A DNA stretch of 64,000 nt from NCBI GenBank assembly GCA_035998445.1, contig DASYHQ010000033.1:1-64000 (forward strand), written 5' to 3'. The stretch is from Tepidisphaeraceae bacterium. Lineage in GTDB: Bacteria; Planctomycetota; Phycisphaerae; Tepidisphaerales; Tepidisphaeraceae. Below are positions 1-8,455 of the stretch, one piece after another. Every line of letters starts with the position of its first letter. The stretch's first letter is position 1. The notes below the pieces were generated by a model that worked only from the letters and a program-made list of their open reading frames with translations, was not told the origin of the DNA and searched no databases. The position numbers and the translations under genes are program-made.

Positions 1-1
1 C

Positions 2-199
2 CGCATGCAGGGCGTGGGCAGCACGACGGCGCCGCGCCTGCAGGGGATCGAGAAGGACGGCCGCGTCGCCGTCATCGTCAGCCGCGACGACATCAGCACC
101 GGCCTGCTGGGCCCGGAGATGGACGGCATCATCGGCTACGAGCCCAGCTCGGCCGTCAACGTCCTCTGGGCGACGATGCTGGCCAGCACAGCGAAGTAG
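2..199 (+). CDS. C-terminal end of a DUF4159-like protein (5' partial)
   Basis: The reading frame is open from the left edge and stops at TAG 197-199, so only about 65 C-terminal residues are visible. The segment GIEKDGRVAVIVSRDDIS followed by GIIGYEP resembles the end of DUF4159 domains, which often lie near Gld-type or MoxR/DUF58 loci in planctomycetes; the Gld-like operon further right fits that setting. The true start is outside the window. No function is known for this domain, and the family call rests on a short tail. Confidence 0.5.
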   Translation, partial: RMQGVGSTTAPRLQGIEKDGRVAVIVSRDDISTGLLGPEMDGIIGYEPSSAVNVLWATMLASTAK

Positions 200-220
200 A
201 GGTGGAGTCCCTCTCTCTCT

Positions 221-294
221 CCATATAGCCACGGGTTTGCCCGTGGTTTTCGCGTCGGTCAGAAGAAGACCACGGGCAAGCCCGTGGTAATATG
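221..294. repeat. Palindrome family A (CCATATAGCC ends)
   Basis: Inverted repeat with arms at about 221-247 and 267-294, each containing the core CCACGGGC/GCCCGTGG. It lies between two convergent gene ends and could act as a bidirectional terminator. A variant with the same CCATATAGCC outer end is at 59251-59335, and the same core recurs at 11722-11792 and 24600-24669. Confidence 0.85.
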
Positions 295-317
295 AAATGG
301 CCCCCAACTCCGTCACC

Positions 318-827
318 TCACGCGCGTCGCGCCAGTCGCGTGCCTGCGACTGCGTCGAACAAGGTCTGCCCGATGCGCATGAACAGGATGTAGCACCCCG
401 AGACGTAACAGCAGGCGATCACGAACGACAGGAACAAAATCGTCACGTTCAACGGCGACTGCCGGATGAATAGGCTGCCCACGAAGATCGCCAGCGGCGC
501 CTGCCGGACCAACCCCCGTACCAGTAGCGCCGGCCGTCTGGCGGGCATGCCACCGGGATTGCGCAGCGTCAGTCCGTAGAGCCACTTCCCTGGCGTAATT
601 CCGGTCAGCAATTCGAGGAGGCTAAGCGCCCCCAGCACCGCCGCGGCCGGCTTCCACGCCCAGTGGGGCGTCTCCGTCAGCGGGCCCGCTGTCGCCAACA
701 GCCCTAGGCAGAGCAGCCCGGTGACGAGCACGTCGACCTCCGCAGCGTGCAGCCGCGGCCCGAGGAGCGCGCCCGTGTCGATCGCAAGATCACCGAACTC
801 GGTCACGTCAGGCTCAGGGGTTGCCAT
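318..827 (-). CDS. RDD family membrane protein
   Basis: About 169 residues, integral membrane. RDD-type features are ELLTGITPGKWLYGLTLRN in the middle and QTLFDAVAGTRL near the C-terminus. Three hydrophobic segments are visible: VLVTGLLCLGLLATAG, the stretch around AAVLGALSLLELL, and NVTILFLSFVIACCY. The frame opens 12 codons upstream, but ATG at 825-827 giving MATPEPD is the natural start. RDD proteins are poorly characterised, and some members are implicated in ion transport; nothing here fixes a substrate. Confidence 0.75.
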   Translation of the reverse strand: MATPEPDVTEFGDLAIDTGALLGPRLHAAEVDVLVTGLLCLGLLATAGPLTETPHWAWKPAAAVLGALSLLELLTGITPGKWLYGLTLRNPGGMPARRPALLVRGLVRQAPLAIFVGSLFIRQSPLNVTILFLSFVIACCYVSGCYILFMRIGQTLFDAVAGTRLARRA

Positions 828-948
828 GGTGCATCGATTGTAGTCGATGCACCGAGACTCCATGCGTCAGATGGGTTGAAAAGCACAACGAGGTCCGCGG
901 CTAGTTTGAGGGGTAACCCGGCGCGGCCGCGCGTCCGGACGGTCGCGC

Positions 949-1170
949 CTATCGCAGATCATCCAAACGCGAACGGGCGGCCGCCGGCGCGGCACCGGCA
1001 TTGAAGGATCGGATGGGCTGCAGGGTGTCTTGCTGTTGCCGCGCGGTCGTGTCGTCGTAAACCATGTACTTGGCGTACAGCACGAAGCCACCGAGGATGA
1101 TTCCCACCGCAGCGGTTAGCTTAAACGCGTCGCCCAGGAACTGCCGCATCGCGCGAATGGCCGATCTCAT
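949..1170 (-). CDS. Small single-pass membrane protein, unknown
   Basis: About 73 residues. One transmembrane helix (LTAAVGIILGGFVLYAKYMVY) is followed by a polar, Ala/Arg-rich tail. The start at ATG 1168-1170 (MRSAIRAM) has a GAGGG stretch just upstream, so it is preferred over an ATG 8 codons earlier. It is the first gene downstream of the tRNA on the same strand. No family recognised; the membrane helix and ribosome-binding site favour a real gene, but it could be spurious. Confidence 0.5.
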   Translation of the reverse strand: MRSAIRAMRQFLGDAFKLTAAVGIILGGFVLYAKYMVYDDTTARQQQDTLQPIRSFNAGAAPAAARSRLDDLR

Positions 1171-1306
1171 GTAACCCTCATGGTCACAAAACATCTTTGG
1201 GGGAAAACCCTCAGTCGACTCGAATTATGACATGGCTCTGCGGCGATGCAAGCGAAAGTTTTGGAGATGGCCACCAGCTTTCGCAAGCGCCGGTTGGGAG
1301 GACGAA

Positions 1307-1380
1307 TGGGCGGTAAGGGACTCGAACCCGTAACCCCCTGCGTGTAAAGCAGGTGCTCTAGCCGATTGAGCTAACCGCCC
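1307..1380 (-). tRNA. tRNA-Val (anticodon TAC)
   Basis: Read on the minus strand, the 7-bp acceptor stem GGGCGGT / ACCGCCC closes a full cloverleaf. The D arm starts TAGCTCAATCGGC, the anticodon arm is CCTGC-TTTACAC-GCAGG with anticodon TAC, and the T arm contains GGGTTCGAGTCCC. The discriminator base is A at 1307. CCA is not encoded (ATTC follows), so it must be added by nucleotidyltransferase. Confidence 0.96.
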
Positions 1381-1451
1381 GGCACGCTCCATGATCGTCT
1401 CGCGCCGGCCGCAAATCAACTGCCGTTGTCCTTCGGATCGCGCCGAATAAA

Positions 1452-2498
1452 ATGGCGCGCATGCTGCGATGGATGGGTCTCGTCATTCTGAGCGTTACCG
1501 TGATCGCGTCGGCCCAGCCGACGATGACCTTGGAGGACGATCCGACGGCCCGGTATTCGTCGCGCGTGATGCCGAACCTCACCGCCGACGAGAAGGTCGT
1601 CTGGATCGACGGCGCGTCGCCCGACGACGCGACCGCGCTCTTTCCCGATGATCGCGTCGTCACCGTGCAACAGCCGATCACCGGCATCGGCTGGGAATCG
1701 CCGGATGCCGTCATCTTTGGCCCTGCGCGTGCGACCGATGCGGGTGGCTTGATCGGCCCGCTGCTCGCCAATGGCACGCGCGTCGTGCTGCAAGCAGATG
1801 CCAAACCGACCGGGCCGTGGGCGTGGGAACGATCACCGATGGGTTGGACCACGCAGTACACCGTCGCCGGACCGTCGCGGTTCTTGTCACCAACGGCGTA
1901 CGACGCGATCGAGGTGCGCCCGACCGGGCGACCCGTTGAACTTCGCCGCAGGCTTGTGCTGCTGGTGGGGCTGTTTGCGCTGGCGGCGCTCGCCGCAAGC
2001 CTGCTGCGCCGCTGGGCGATGTGGGGCGTCATTGGCGCCAGCGCACTGGCGACGGTTGGCCTGGTCCTCTGGGGCAATGCCAACGCCACGGTTGTACGGC
2101 AGAGGGTGACGGTCGTGGTGACGACAGGCGACGTGCAGCAGGTCGACCGCTGGACGGTCGACCGCGCGCCGGCCGACATGCGGCTTACCAGCGACCCCGA
2201 CACCGTCGGTTGGCCGGTCCTGCGATCGGTCGAACACGAACGGGCGGCCGAACTTGGCCTTGGCAGGGCGTCGCTGGCGTACTACGTCGGCCCTGAGATC
2301 CCGATGCTGCTCCTGTACCGTGACGTGCAGGCCGCCACCGGTGTGCCAGCGGCGCTGCAGGCGGTCTCACCCCGGTGGCGGCGACTGGCTTGGCTCTACG
2401 TCGGCCCGGGAACGAGCATCGTCGGCATGGAAACGGGCAACGAGACGTCGAAATCACCGACGATCTGGCTGCGACGGGATGAAGGCGCTTCAAAGTGA
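1452..2498 (+). CDS. Conserved envelope protein with signal peptide and two membrane segments, unknown
   Basis: 348 residues. The N-terminus (MARMLRWMGLVILSVTVIAS-AQP) looks like a signal peptide. An extracytoplasmic region of about 140 residues follows, then two adjacent hydrophobic segments at about residues 160-205 (LVLLVGLFALAALAASLL and MWGVIGASALATVGLVLW), then a second soluble domain of about 140 residues. No motif or family was recognised. It is transcribed divergently from the tRNA with a short gap, and the next gene is convergent, so it seems monocistronic. Confidence 0.7.
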   Translation: MARMLRWMGLVILSVTVIASAQPTMTLEDDPTARYSSRVMPNLTADEKVVWIDGASPDDATALFPDDRVVTVQQPITGIGWESPDAVIFGPARATDAGGLIGPLLANGTRVVLQADAKPTGPWAWERSPMGWTTQYTVAGPSRFLSPTAYDAIEVRPTGRPVELRRRLVLLVGLFALAALAASLLRRWAMWGVIGASALATVGLVLWGNANATVVRQRVTVVVTTGDVQQVDRWTVDRAPADMRLTSDPDTVGWPVLRSVEHERAAELGLGRASLAYYVGPEIPMLLLYRDVQAATGVPAALQAVSPRWRRLAWLYVGPGTSIVGMETGNETSKSPTIWLRRDEGASK

Positions 2499-2574
2499 GC
2501 GTCATGCCCTCGGCGACGCACGTCGCACGATCAGGGCAACCGCGAGATGAACGGCCGAGAAGTTCCCGTGCGCT

Positions 2575-3570
2575 TCATGACCCCAGTTCGCTCGCCAACT
2601 GCTCGGCAGCTTGTCCACTCGGGGAGTCGGGATACTTCTTGGCGACCGCGCGGTAACCGGCGGCCATCTCGCTGGCCGCGGGGGGATTGGGCTTGTTCGA
2701 CTGGGCCGCCAGCGCCGCCATCATCTTGCGGGCGGCGAGCTCGGCCGTCATGGCCTTGTCGGTCTTCAGTTTGGCCAAATTCGCGTCAACACCGGCCAAC
2801 AGCTCGGTATCACCCTCGAAGATCGCCTTCAACTTCGTGTAACCGTCAAACGCCACCGCGGGGCTGGCCTCCATCGCGGCGTCGGCGTCGGCCTTCCAGA
2901 CCTGGCCTTCGGCTTTGATCGTGTCGTACAGCTTCTGGGCCGACTCGGCGACGTCGGCCTTCTTGCTCTTGCGGTGTGGCTTCAGCGCCTTCATGCCGAG
3001 GTCGTACCGATTCCACTCGAAGTGCTCGACCGCCTGCGCTAACGCGGGGTGATATCCCTTGTCCTTGAACCGCCATGATGCCTTGGCGATGGCTTTTTCC
3101 ATCCAGTCGTCGTTCGGGCGGTAGCCGGCGATCTTGCCCTCGGGGTCGATCACGCGCCACTGATGAATGTTGTTCAGCGAGATCGTCTGTCCGTAACGCT
3201 TTTCCATGATCGAGAAGGCGTCGACGTAGACGGGCATCTTGATCTGGGTCTGGCCCATGAACTGGCGCACTTCGGCCGCGTTGTCGCCGGCGCCGATCGC
3301 GATGAACTTCACGGGCTTGTCGCGGTACTGATCGACGATCGGATTGAACTCGCGCGTGGTCCTGGCCCGGCAAGTGGGGCAGTCCTTCTCGTACATGAAG
3401 AGCACCACCACCTTGCCGCGCAAGTCGGCCAAGCGGTACTGCTGACCATCACTGAACACGCCAGGCGGGAAGTCGGGCGCCTCCTCGCCGGCCTTGCCAG
3501 CCGAGAACGCGGCGGTGGTGGTGGCGCAGAGAATCAGGAGGCCAAATGACACGTGACGGAACAAACGCAT
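2575..3570 (-). CDS. Secreted thioredoxin-fold (AhpC/TSA, TlpA-like) protein
   Basis: 331 residues with a signal peptide (MRLFRHVSFGLLILCATTTAAFSA). A redoxin domain follows: APDFPPGVFSDGQQYRLADL, then LRGKVVVLFMYEKDCPTCRA with a CPTC active site at about residue 67, and a cis-Pro region around KMPVYVDAF. Thioredoxin-fold extracytoplasmic proteins of this type reduce or rearrange disulfides, for example during cytochrome maturation. The C-terminal ~150 residues are helical and Lys/Ala-rich with no family recognised. AAGGGG lies 9 nt before the ATG. Confidence 0.8.
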   Translation of the reverse strand: MRLFRHVSFGLLILCATTTAAFSAGKAGEEAPDFPPGVFSDGQQYRLADLRGKVVVLFMYEKDCPTCRARTTREFNPIVDQYRDKPVKFIAIGAGDNAAEVRQFMGQTQIKMPVYVDAFSIMEKRYGQTISLNNIHQWRVIDPEGKIAGYRPNDDWMEKAIAKASWRFKDKGYHPALAQAVEHFEWNRYDLGMKALKPHRKSKKADVAESAQKLYDTIKAEGQVWKADADAAMEASPAVAFDGYTKLKAIFEGDTELLAGVDANLAKLKTDKAMTAELAARKMMAALAAQSNKPNPPAASEMAAGYRAVAKKYPDSPSGQAAEQLASELGS

Positions 3571-3699
3571 TTCAATTCCCCTTCAATGTGGTGCGGGGGA
3601 GATGGTACACGTTCTCGTGCGATAATCGAAGCGACGCGGGTGCCGGCTCACCGAAGGTGGGCCCGCCGTCGGATAGGCATGTTCTGATCGTCTGTAGAA

Positions 3700-4185
3700 C
3701 TACGCGGCTTCCAGGAGGGGCGTGGGCATGCGCGGCGCGGGGGGCGTCAGCGGACGCTGGCGACCGGCGGCGACTGGTGGCTCGGCCGGCAGTGGGGCGG
3801 GCATCTGGATGATGGGGTTGCGATAGCTGTTGACGGCGACGTCGCGTTGCGCCAGGGCGAGATCGGCGGTAAGGCGCAGCGTTAAGCCGCGCCGACGGAA
3901 GTTGCCGCACATCACCCAGGCCAGCAGGAACAGGCCGAACCCGACCGCGGTAATCGCGACGACCGCGACGGGGGAGACGTCCGCCGCCCAGCCGTTGCGC
4001 CACCCGACGACCGCCCACGCCGCCCATCCCCACGTCGCCACCGCCACGAGGGCGCCGGCCGTCAGCAGGATGCCAGCGAGACGCTCGCACGACACGGCCT
4101 CCTGCCGGGCCGCCACGGCACCCTTCATAATGCCGGCGTAACTGGGGGCGACCACTGGGGACGATGGTTCGATAGTGTCTGGCAT
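3700..4185 (-). CDS. Two-helix membrane protein, unknown
   Basis: About 161 residues from ATG 4183-4185 (MPDTIEPSS). Two transmembrane helices are clear: LAGILLTAGALVAVATWGWA, and VSPVAVVAITAVGFGLFLLA ending in WVMCGNFRRRG. A Pro-rich C-terminus (MPAPLPAEPP, PLTPPAPRMPTP) follows. The frame is open a further 86 codons upstream, but that extension is translated palindrome DNA (4331-4614), so the inner ATG is chosen. No known family. Confidence 0.55.
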   Translation of the reverse strand: MPDTIEPSSPVVAPSYAGIMKGAVAARQEAVSCERLAGILLTAGALVAVATWGWAAWAVVGWRNGWAADVSPVAVVAITAVGFGLFLLAWVMCGNFRRRGLTLRLTADLALAQRDVAVNSYRNPIIQMPAPLPAEPPVAAGRQRPLTPPAPRMPTPLLEAA

Positions 4186-4330
4186 ATCACCACTGGCATC
4201 GGCCGCTTTCGCAGTGGCGTGAAGGGCGGGTGACGGCGGAGTGACGTAAATGCAGCCGGGCACTGGTGGGGAATTGATACCGCTGGCAGATGCGGTACAG
4301 GTTGCCAGGATCCTGCCGTTGATGAAGACG

Positions 4331-4614
4331 AACCGCGGAGACTCAGAGGACGCGGAGACAGAGGGAGAAGAGGGTGGTTCAGATCCGCCCGGAGCATGGG
4401 CGTCTCGCCCATGGCCCGTCAGCAGGACGAGAACGAGAATCAAGATTGAGTTGCAACCGGCCTAATCGTTGTGACCACCACCACAGCGTCTTCCGCTGCG
4501 GCCAAAATCATGGACAAGACGCCCATGCTCCGGGCGGAGGGGATCAGGCCATGCACCTATCGGTCCGGTCTTTCCTCTCCCTCTATCTCCGCGTCCTCAG
4601 CGCCTCCGCGGTTC
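4331..4614. repeat. Nested palindromes: family D hairpin interrupted by another inverted repeat
   Basis: Outer arms start CCGCGGAGACTCAGAGGACG near 4333 and end CGCCTCCGCGG near 4612; they match the uninterrupted family D hairpin at 16109-16212. Between them is a second inverted repeat whose arms contain CCGCCCGGAGCATGGGCGTC (left about 4386, right about 4540). The structure reads as one palindromic element placed inside another. It fills the 450-bp gap between dapF and the membrane-protein gene, and no gene is seen in it. Confidence 0.75.
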
Positions 4615-4637
4615 ATCTGCTCTTCACGCGGACGAAC

Positions 4638-5537
4638 TCACCCCGGCCATTCACCCGTAAAAACTTCCGTCGCGGGTCCGGTCATGTAGACGTGCTTGTC
4701 GCTCTCGCGCCATTCCAGTTGCAGATCACCGCCCGGCAAATGGGCCAGCAGGGTGCGGTCGGTATTGCCGGTCAGCACACCGGCGACGCAGACGGCGCAG
4801 GCGCCGGTGCCGCAGGCGAGGGTGACGCCGCTGCCGCGTTCCCAGGTGCGCATGATGACCTCGCTGCGCGACACGACCTGCACCCAGTGGACGTTCATGC
4901 GCCGCGGGAAGGCGACGTCGTGCTCGATCCACGGACCGAAGCGTTCGACGTCGATGCCCTTCACGTCGTCGGTGTAGATGACCGCGTGTGGGTTGCCCAT
5001 CGAGACGAACGTCATATCCATCAACCACGGCCGCTGGGCGCGCCCGCGACCACGGTGCATCGCAGGGTCGCCGGCGTTGTTTTGCGAGACACCGACTTGG
5101 TGCGTGTTGGGGCCGCGCTGCTTGCCGACGCGGTCGACCAGAACGGGGATCTGGGCCAGATCCAAAATCGGCTCGCCCATATTCACGGTCGCTGCGGTCG
5201 CCTTCCCGTTGGCGGTTTGTAGGGTGATCGGCAGCACGCCGCGACCGGTTTCGACGGTCAGCGGGTTGTTCTTCGTTAAACCGTGGTCGTACGCGTACTT
5301 GGCGACACAGCGGACGCCGTTGCCGCACATCTCGCTTTCGCTACCGTCGGCGTTGAACATGCGCATGCGCACGTCGGCCTTGTCGCTGGGCAGGACCATG
5401 ATTAGCCCGTCGGCGCCGATGCCGAAGTGCCGGTCGGCGACCTTCGCCGCCACAGACGCGGGGTCGGGGACTTGCTGGTCGAAACCGTTGACGTAGACGT
5501 AGTCGTTGCCGATGCCGTGCATCTTCGTGAATCGCAT
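4638..5537 (-). CDS. dapF: Diaminopimelate epimerase
   Basis: 299 residues, close to the usual ~275. It converts LL- to meso-diaminopimelate for lysine and peptidoglycan synthesis. Family motifs are [12 protein letters not shown] at the N-terminus, [17 protein letters not shown] with the first catalytic Cys at residue 71, and [13 protein letters not shown] with the second catalytic Cys. The gene stands alone, divergent from the large unknown gene at 5596. A DAP-type wall is consistent with planctomycetes that retain peptidoglycan. Confidence 0.96.
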   Translation of the reverse strand: MRFTKMHGIGNDYVYVNGFDQQVPDPASVAAKVADRHFGIGADGLIMVLPSDKADVRMRMFNADGSESEMCGNGVRCVAKYAYDHGLTKNNPLTVETGRGVLPITLQTANGKATAATVNMGEPILDLAQIPVLVDRVGKQRGPNTHQVGVSQNNAGDPAMHRGRGRAQRPWLMDMTFVSMGNPHAVIYTDDVKGIDVERFGPWIEHDVAFPRRMNVHWVQVVSRSEVIMRTWERGSGVTLACGTGACAVCVAGVLTGNTDRTLLAHLPGGDLQLEWRESDKHVYMTGPATEVFTGEWPG

Positions 5538-5595
5538 AAGGCCCGATCATAGCCAATGTTCATGGGCGGCCCAAGGTTGGCCCGATAATCAGGTT

Positions 5596-7269
5596 ATGAC
5601 GCTGCTGGAACTGCCCCCGATCACCGACGCCGTGCGCCCGGTCTCGTCACCCACCGCGGCCGACGCGCAGGCGGCCGCGAACATGCGGGCGAACCGCGCG
5701 GCGATGGCGGCGACTCGGCCAGACCTTCTGAATCATCTGATCGCACCGCCCGCCGACGCGCGATGGACTTTCGGCCGCGACGGCGCACTTACTGCGATGC
5801 TCGATAGCCACTGGTGGGGCGGCAACTCGCTGCCGGCACGGTCGGCGGCGATGATGCTGAAGGACGTCGACCGTAGCGCCGCGGTCAGCTGCGCCGTCGC
5901 GCCGACCCACGCGGTCCAAATACGCGAACTGCTCGGCCGCATCGATCCACAGCAAGCGGTGATCGTGGTTCAGCCTGATCTGGCCGCTGCGTGTATCGCG
6001 CTGCATTGCGAGGATTTTTCCGACGCGATGACCACCAAGCGGCTTTGGTGGGCGATTGGGCCAAACTGGGCCGATCAACTGCAACGGCTGCTGAGCGATC
6101 ATCCGGGCCTGCCCATCCCCAGCCGGTACATCCGCACGCCCGACGTGGAAGAAGGCGCCGCGGGCGCCGTCATCACTACCGCGGGTCAGATCTTCAACGA
6201 TGCCATAGCCGCCCGGGCCATTCAGATCACCGCGATGCGGAATGCCGGTGTCCGCCAGCGGCACTGCGTGCTGCAGATCGCGGTTGCGGCGCCGTCGCGG
6301 TTCCGCTTGTGGGGTAATGCGGGCAGCGTGCTGGCGGGCGCGCTGTTGAAGACGACGCCGCAGCACGTGGGCGTGGATTGGATGGTTATCGACACGGACA
6401 TCCCAACCACCGCCAGCCCCTTGGCGATCGCGTCGGCAGCGGCCGCGTGCGATGCGATCGTGATGGCCGACGTGGCGCGGGCGGACCACCCCAACCTGCT
6501 GGCGACCGAGTTGCCGTGGATCACGTGGATGACCACACCGCGCGTGCCAAGTTTCACCGCTGTCGGGCCGCACGATCGCCTGCTGGTGACGGAACCTGCT
6601 TGGGAGCGGCTCGCGACGAACGCCGGCTGGCCCACCGATCGCGTCGCGGTAGCCGGCTGGCCGACAGTGGAACGGAACTCGCGTCCTGCGCCCGAGCCGC
6701 GCATCGCGCTGCTGGCCGACGTCAGCGATCTGGCCGTCCCCGCGTTCACCGAGGAATTTTCCAGCCATCGCCTGCTTTGGGAGATGATTCGAAACGAACT
6801 GACGCGCAGCCCGTTCCGTCTGGGCACCGACGTCAACGGCTACCTGGACCGCCAATTGCGCCAGGCCACGATTGACCCCGCGACGATCGACCGGGCCGCC
6901 TTCGTCGAGAAACTGATTTTGCCCGCCTACGCGATCGGCGTCGCGGGGGCGCTATCTACGGCCAACTTGCCCGTTTCCCTGCATGGCAAAGGCTGGGAGA
7001 CGACCGCTTACCGTGACCAGGCGGTTGGCGAGGTACGGTCGCAGGCGGCGTTCGATCAGGCGGTGGACGGGGCCGTGCTCGTGCGACCTTGGCCGATGGA
7101 TTTCGTGCATGAGATTGACGCCCAGAACCGCCCGGTGATCACCGCTGCCAGCACATTGCCACGATTCCTGATCGACGCCCGCAGCGCGATGCAGGGGACC
7201 GCCAGCGCTCGCGATGACGGGCCAATTCTGTCCGCTGACGTGGTGCTGTCAGCGATTGCGCGCGGCTAG
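5596..7269 (+). CDS. Large cytoplasmic protein, unknown (possibly glycosyltransferase-like)
   Basis: 557 residues from ATG 5596 (MTLLELPPITDAV). The frame is open 30 codons further upstream, but that part overlaps the divergent dapF start. No signal peptide or membrane helix. The centre has alternating hydrophobic strands typical of Rossmann-like domains (VGVDWMVIDTDIP, CDAIVMADVARADHP). The C-terminal part (SLHGKGWETTAYRD, GAVLVRPWPMDFVHEI, NRPVITAAS) is loosely reminiscent of CgeB / spore-maturation type glycosyltransferases. That resemblance is weak. Confidence 0.55.
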   Translation: MTLLELPPITDAVRPVSSPTAADAQAAANMRANRAAMAATRPDLLNHLIAPPADARWTFGRDGALTAMLDSHWWGGNSLPARSAAMMLKDVDRSAAVSCAVAPTHAVQIRELLGRIDPQQAVIVVQPDLAAACIALHCEDFSDAMTTKRLWWAIGPNWADQLQRLLSDHPGLPIPSRYIRTPDVEEGAAGAVITTAGQIFNDAIAARAIQITAMRNAGVRQRHCVLQIAVAAPSRFRLWGNAGSVLAGALLKTTPQHVGVDWMVIDTDIPTTASPLAIASAAAACDAIVMADVARADHPNLLATELPWITWMTTPRVPSFTAVGPHDRLLVTEPAWERLATNAGWPTDRVAVAGWPTVERNSRPAPEPRIALLADVSDLAVPAFTEEFSSHRLLWEMIRNELTRSPFRLGTDVNGYLDRQLRQATIDPATIDRAAFVEKLILPAYAIGVAGALSTANLPVSLHGKGWETTAYRDQAVGEVRSQAAFDQAVDGAVLVRPWPMDFVHEIDAQNRPVITAASTLPRFLIDARSAMQGTASARDDGPILSADVVLSAIARG

Positions 7270-7340
7270 GCGAACCGCCCGGCAGCGCCATTCGGCCGGC
7301 GGGTGCCCGACCAATAATCTCCTCCCCAGACCGGCAAGAA

Positions 7341-7369
7341 TTGACACCCTACCCCCGCGCAGCTAGATT
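7341..7369 (+). promoter_or_regulatory. Sigma70-type promoter for the histone H1-like gene
   Basis: A perfect -35 TTGACA (7341-7346) is followed by 17 nt and a -10-like TAGATT (7364-7369). Transcription would start near 7376, giving a ~25-nt leader with GGAGG at 7392-7396 before the ATG at 7402. Assigned by eye from the consensus. Confidence 0.6.
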
Positions 7370-7401
7370 TTTCCCCCACAAACGGTCTTTTGGAGGCACC
7401 T

Positions 7402-7587
7402 ATGCAGGAATACGAATCGTTGAAGCGGCTGGTCATGGAAGCGGAAGAAGACGTCAACAAGGGCGCCGGTGGCAACAAGGCCGCTGGCACGCGCGTCCGC
7501 AAGAAGATGCAGGAGATCAAGGCCGCTGCTCAGGAGGTTCGCAAGAAGATCCTCGAAGGCCGCGAAGCTGAGCCCGACGTCGCCTAA
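7402..7587 (+). CDS. Histone H1-like (chlamydial Hc1-type) nucleoid protein
   Basis: 61 residues, highly charged: MQEYESLKRLVMEAEEDV, then GGNKAAGTRVRKKMQEIKA and AAQEVRKKILEG. The NKAAGTRVRKKMQEIK block is typical of the small Hc1-like proteins of Chlamydiae and Planctomycetes, which are thought to bind DNA and help compact the nucleoid. It has its own promoter, a GGAGG ribosome-binding site 5 nt before the chosen ATG, and a strong intrinsic terminator downstream, so it is a monocistronic, probably abundant transcript. An ATG 4 codons upstream overlaps the ribosome-binding site and was rejected. Confidence 0.8.
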   Translation: MQEYESLKRLVMEAEEDVNKGAGGNKAAGTRVRKKMQEIKAAAQEVRKKILEGREAEPDVA

Positions 7588-7629
7588 GTCGCGACCGGTC
7601 GTAACAGGCTCAACCGTTCAACCCAATCG

Positions 7630-7668
7630 AAAGGTAAAAGGGAAACCCCCTTTTACCTTTCTTTCTTC
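7630..7668 (+). terminator. Intrinsic terminator after the histone H1-like gene
   Basis: Perfect 13-bp stem AAAGGTAAAAGGG / CCCTTTTACCTTT at 7630-7642 and 7648-7660 with a 5-nt loop, followed by a T-rich run to about 7668. It separates the H1-like gene from the dehydratase at 7682. Confidence 0.85.
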
Positions 7669-7681
7669 TGATCAGGCGCAC

Positions 7682-8158
7682 ATGCCCCCTCAATATCTGT
7701 ACGACATCAGTGGGATGGACCTCGACAAGGTCCTGTACGGCAAGGACGTGATCCGCGAGGTGATCCCGCACCGCGGTGAGATCGAGCAGCTCGACGCCAT
7801 CGTCTACGCGGCCGGCGAGCTGGGGCGCATCATCGGGTACAAGGACGTGCGCCACGACGAGTTCTGGGTCGATGGTCACATCCCCGGCCGCCCGCTCTAC
7901 CCCGGCGTGCTGATGATCGAAGCCGCCGCCCAGCTCGCTTCGTTCTACATGAAGTACATCGAGAAGGCCCCCGGCTTCATCGGCTTCGGCGCCGTCGACA
8001 AGGTGCGCTTCCGCCAAGCCGTCACGCCCGGCCAGCGATTGCACATCGTGCTGCAGAAAAACTGGATCCGGCATGGCCGGTTCCACAGCACCGTGCAGGG
8101 CCTGGTGAACGGCACCCTTGTGTTCGAAGGGGACATCATCGGCGTTGCGATGGGGTGA
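7682..8158 (+). CDS. FabZ-like 3-hydroxyacyl-ACP dehydratase (hotdog fold)
   Basis: 158 residues from ATG 7682 (MPPQYLYDISGMD); an upstream in-frame extension overlaps the H1-like gene and was discarded. The signature FWVDGHIPGRPLYPGVLMIE carries the catalytic His66 and Glu80 of the FabZ family, which dehydrates 3-hydroxyacyl-ACP to trans-2-enoyl-ACP. It differs in sequence from the two dehydratases at 49.8-51.2 kb. It may be the housekeeping enzyme, or may act on particular acyl chains; no other fatty-acid gene is adjacent. Confidence 0.85.
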   Translation: MPPQYLYDISGMDLDKVLYGKDVIREVIPHRGEIEQLDAIVYAAGELGRIIGYKDVRHDEFWVDGHIPGRPLYPGVLMIEAAAQLASFYMKYIEKAPGFIGFGAVDKVRFRQAVTPGQRLHIVLQKNWIRHGRFHSTVQGLVNGTLVFEGDIIGVAMG

Positions 8159-8228
8159 TCTCGCGTTGCCTATCGGGCCATGCGAGCCCTAGATCGCGGT
8201 GATCGTTCGACCCATCGACAGAGAGAAA

Positions 8229-8365
8229 TCGCGCCAAGGACGCCAAGGCGCCAAGCACGCCAAAAGAAGTAATCCGGCCCGATGGCCCCGGGGACGCCCC
8301 GCGCGCACCTACCGGCTTGGCTCTTCATCCTTGGCCTCCTTGGACCCTTGGCGTCCTTGGCGCGA
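8229..8365. repeat. Palindrome family H (GCGCCAAGGACGCCAAGG)
   Basis: Left arm near 8229 (GCGCCAAGGACGCCAAGG) and right arm ending near 8365 (TTGGCGTCCTTGGCGCG) are complementary around a ~75-nt spacer. With its flanks it fills the ~300-bp gap between the dehydratase and exonuclease genes. No gene is seen here. Confidence 0.75.
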
Positions 8366-8455
8366 CATTCCTGCCCCACAACGCCTACAATGCCCTAACA
8401 CCTGCGCCAGCTGTTGTGGCGCGGTGCACGGGACGTCGCGAGCGTTGTTAGCCTC

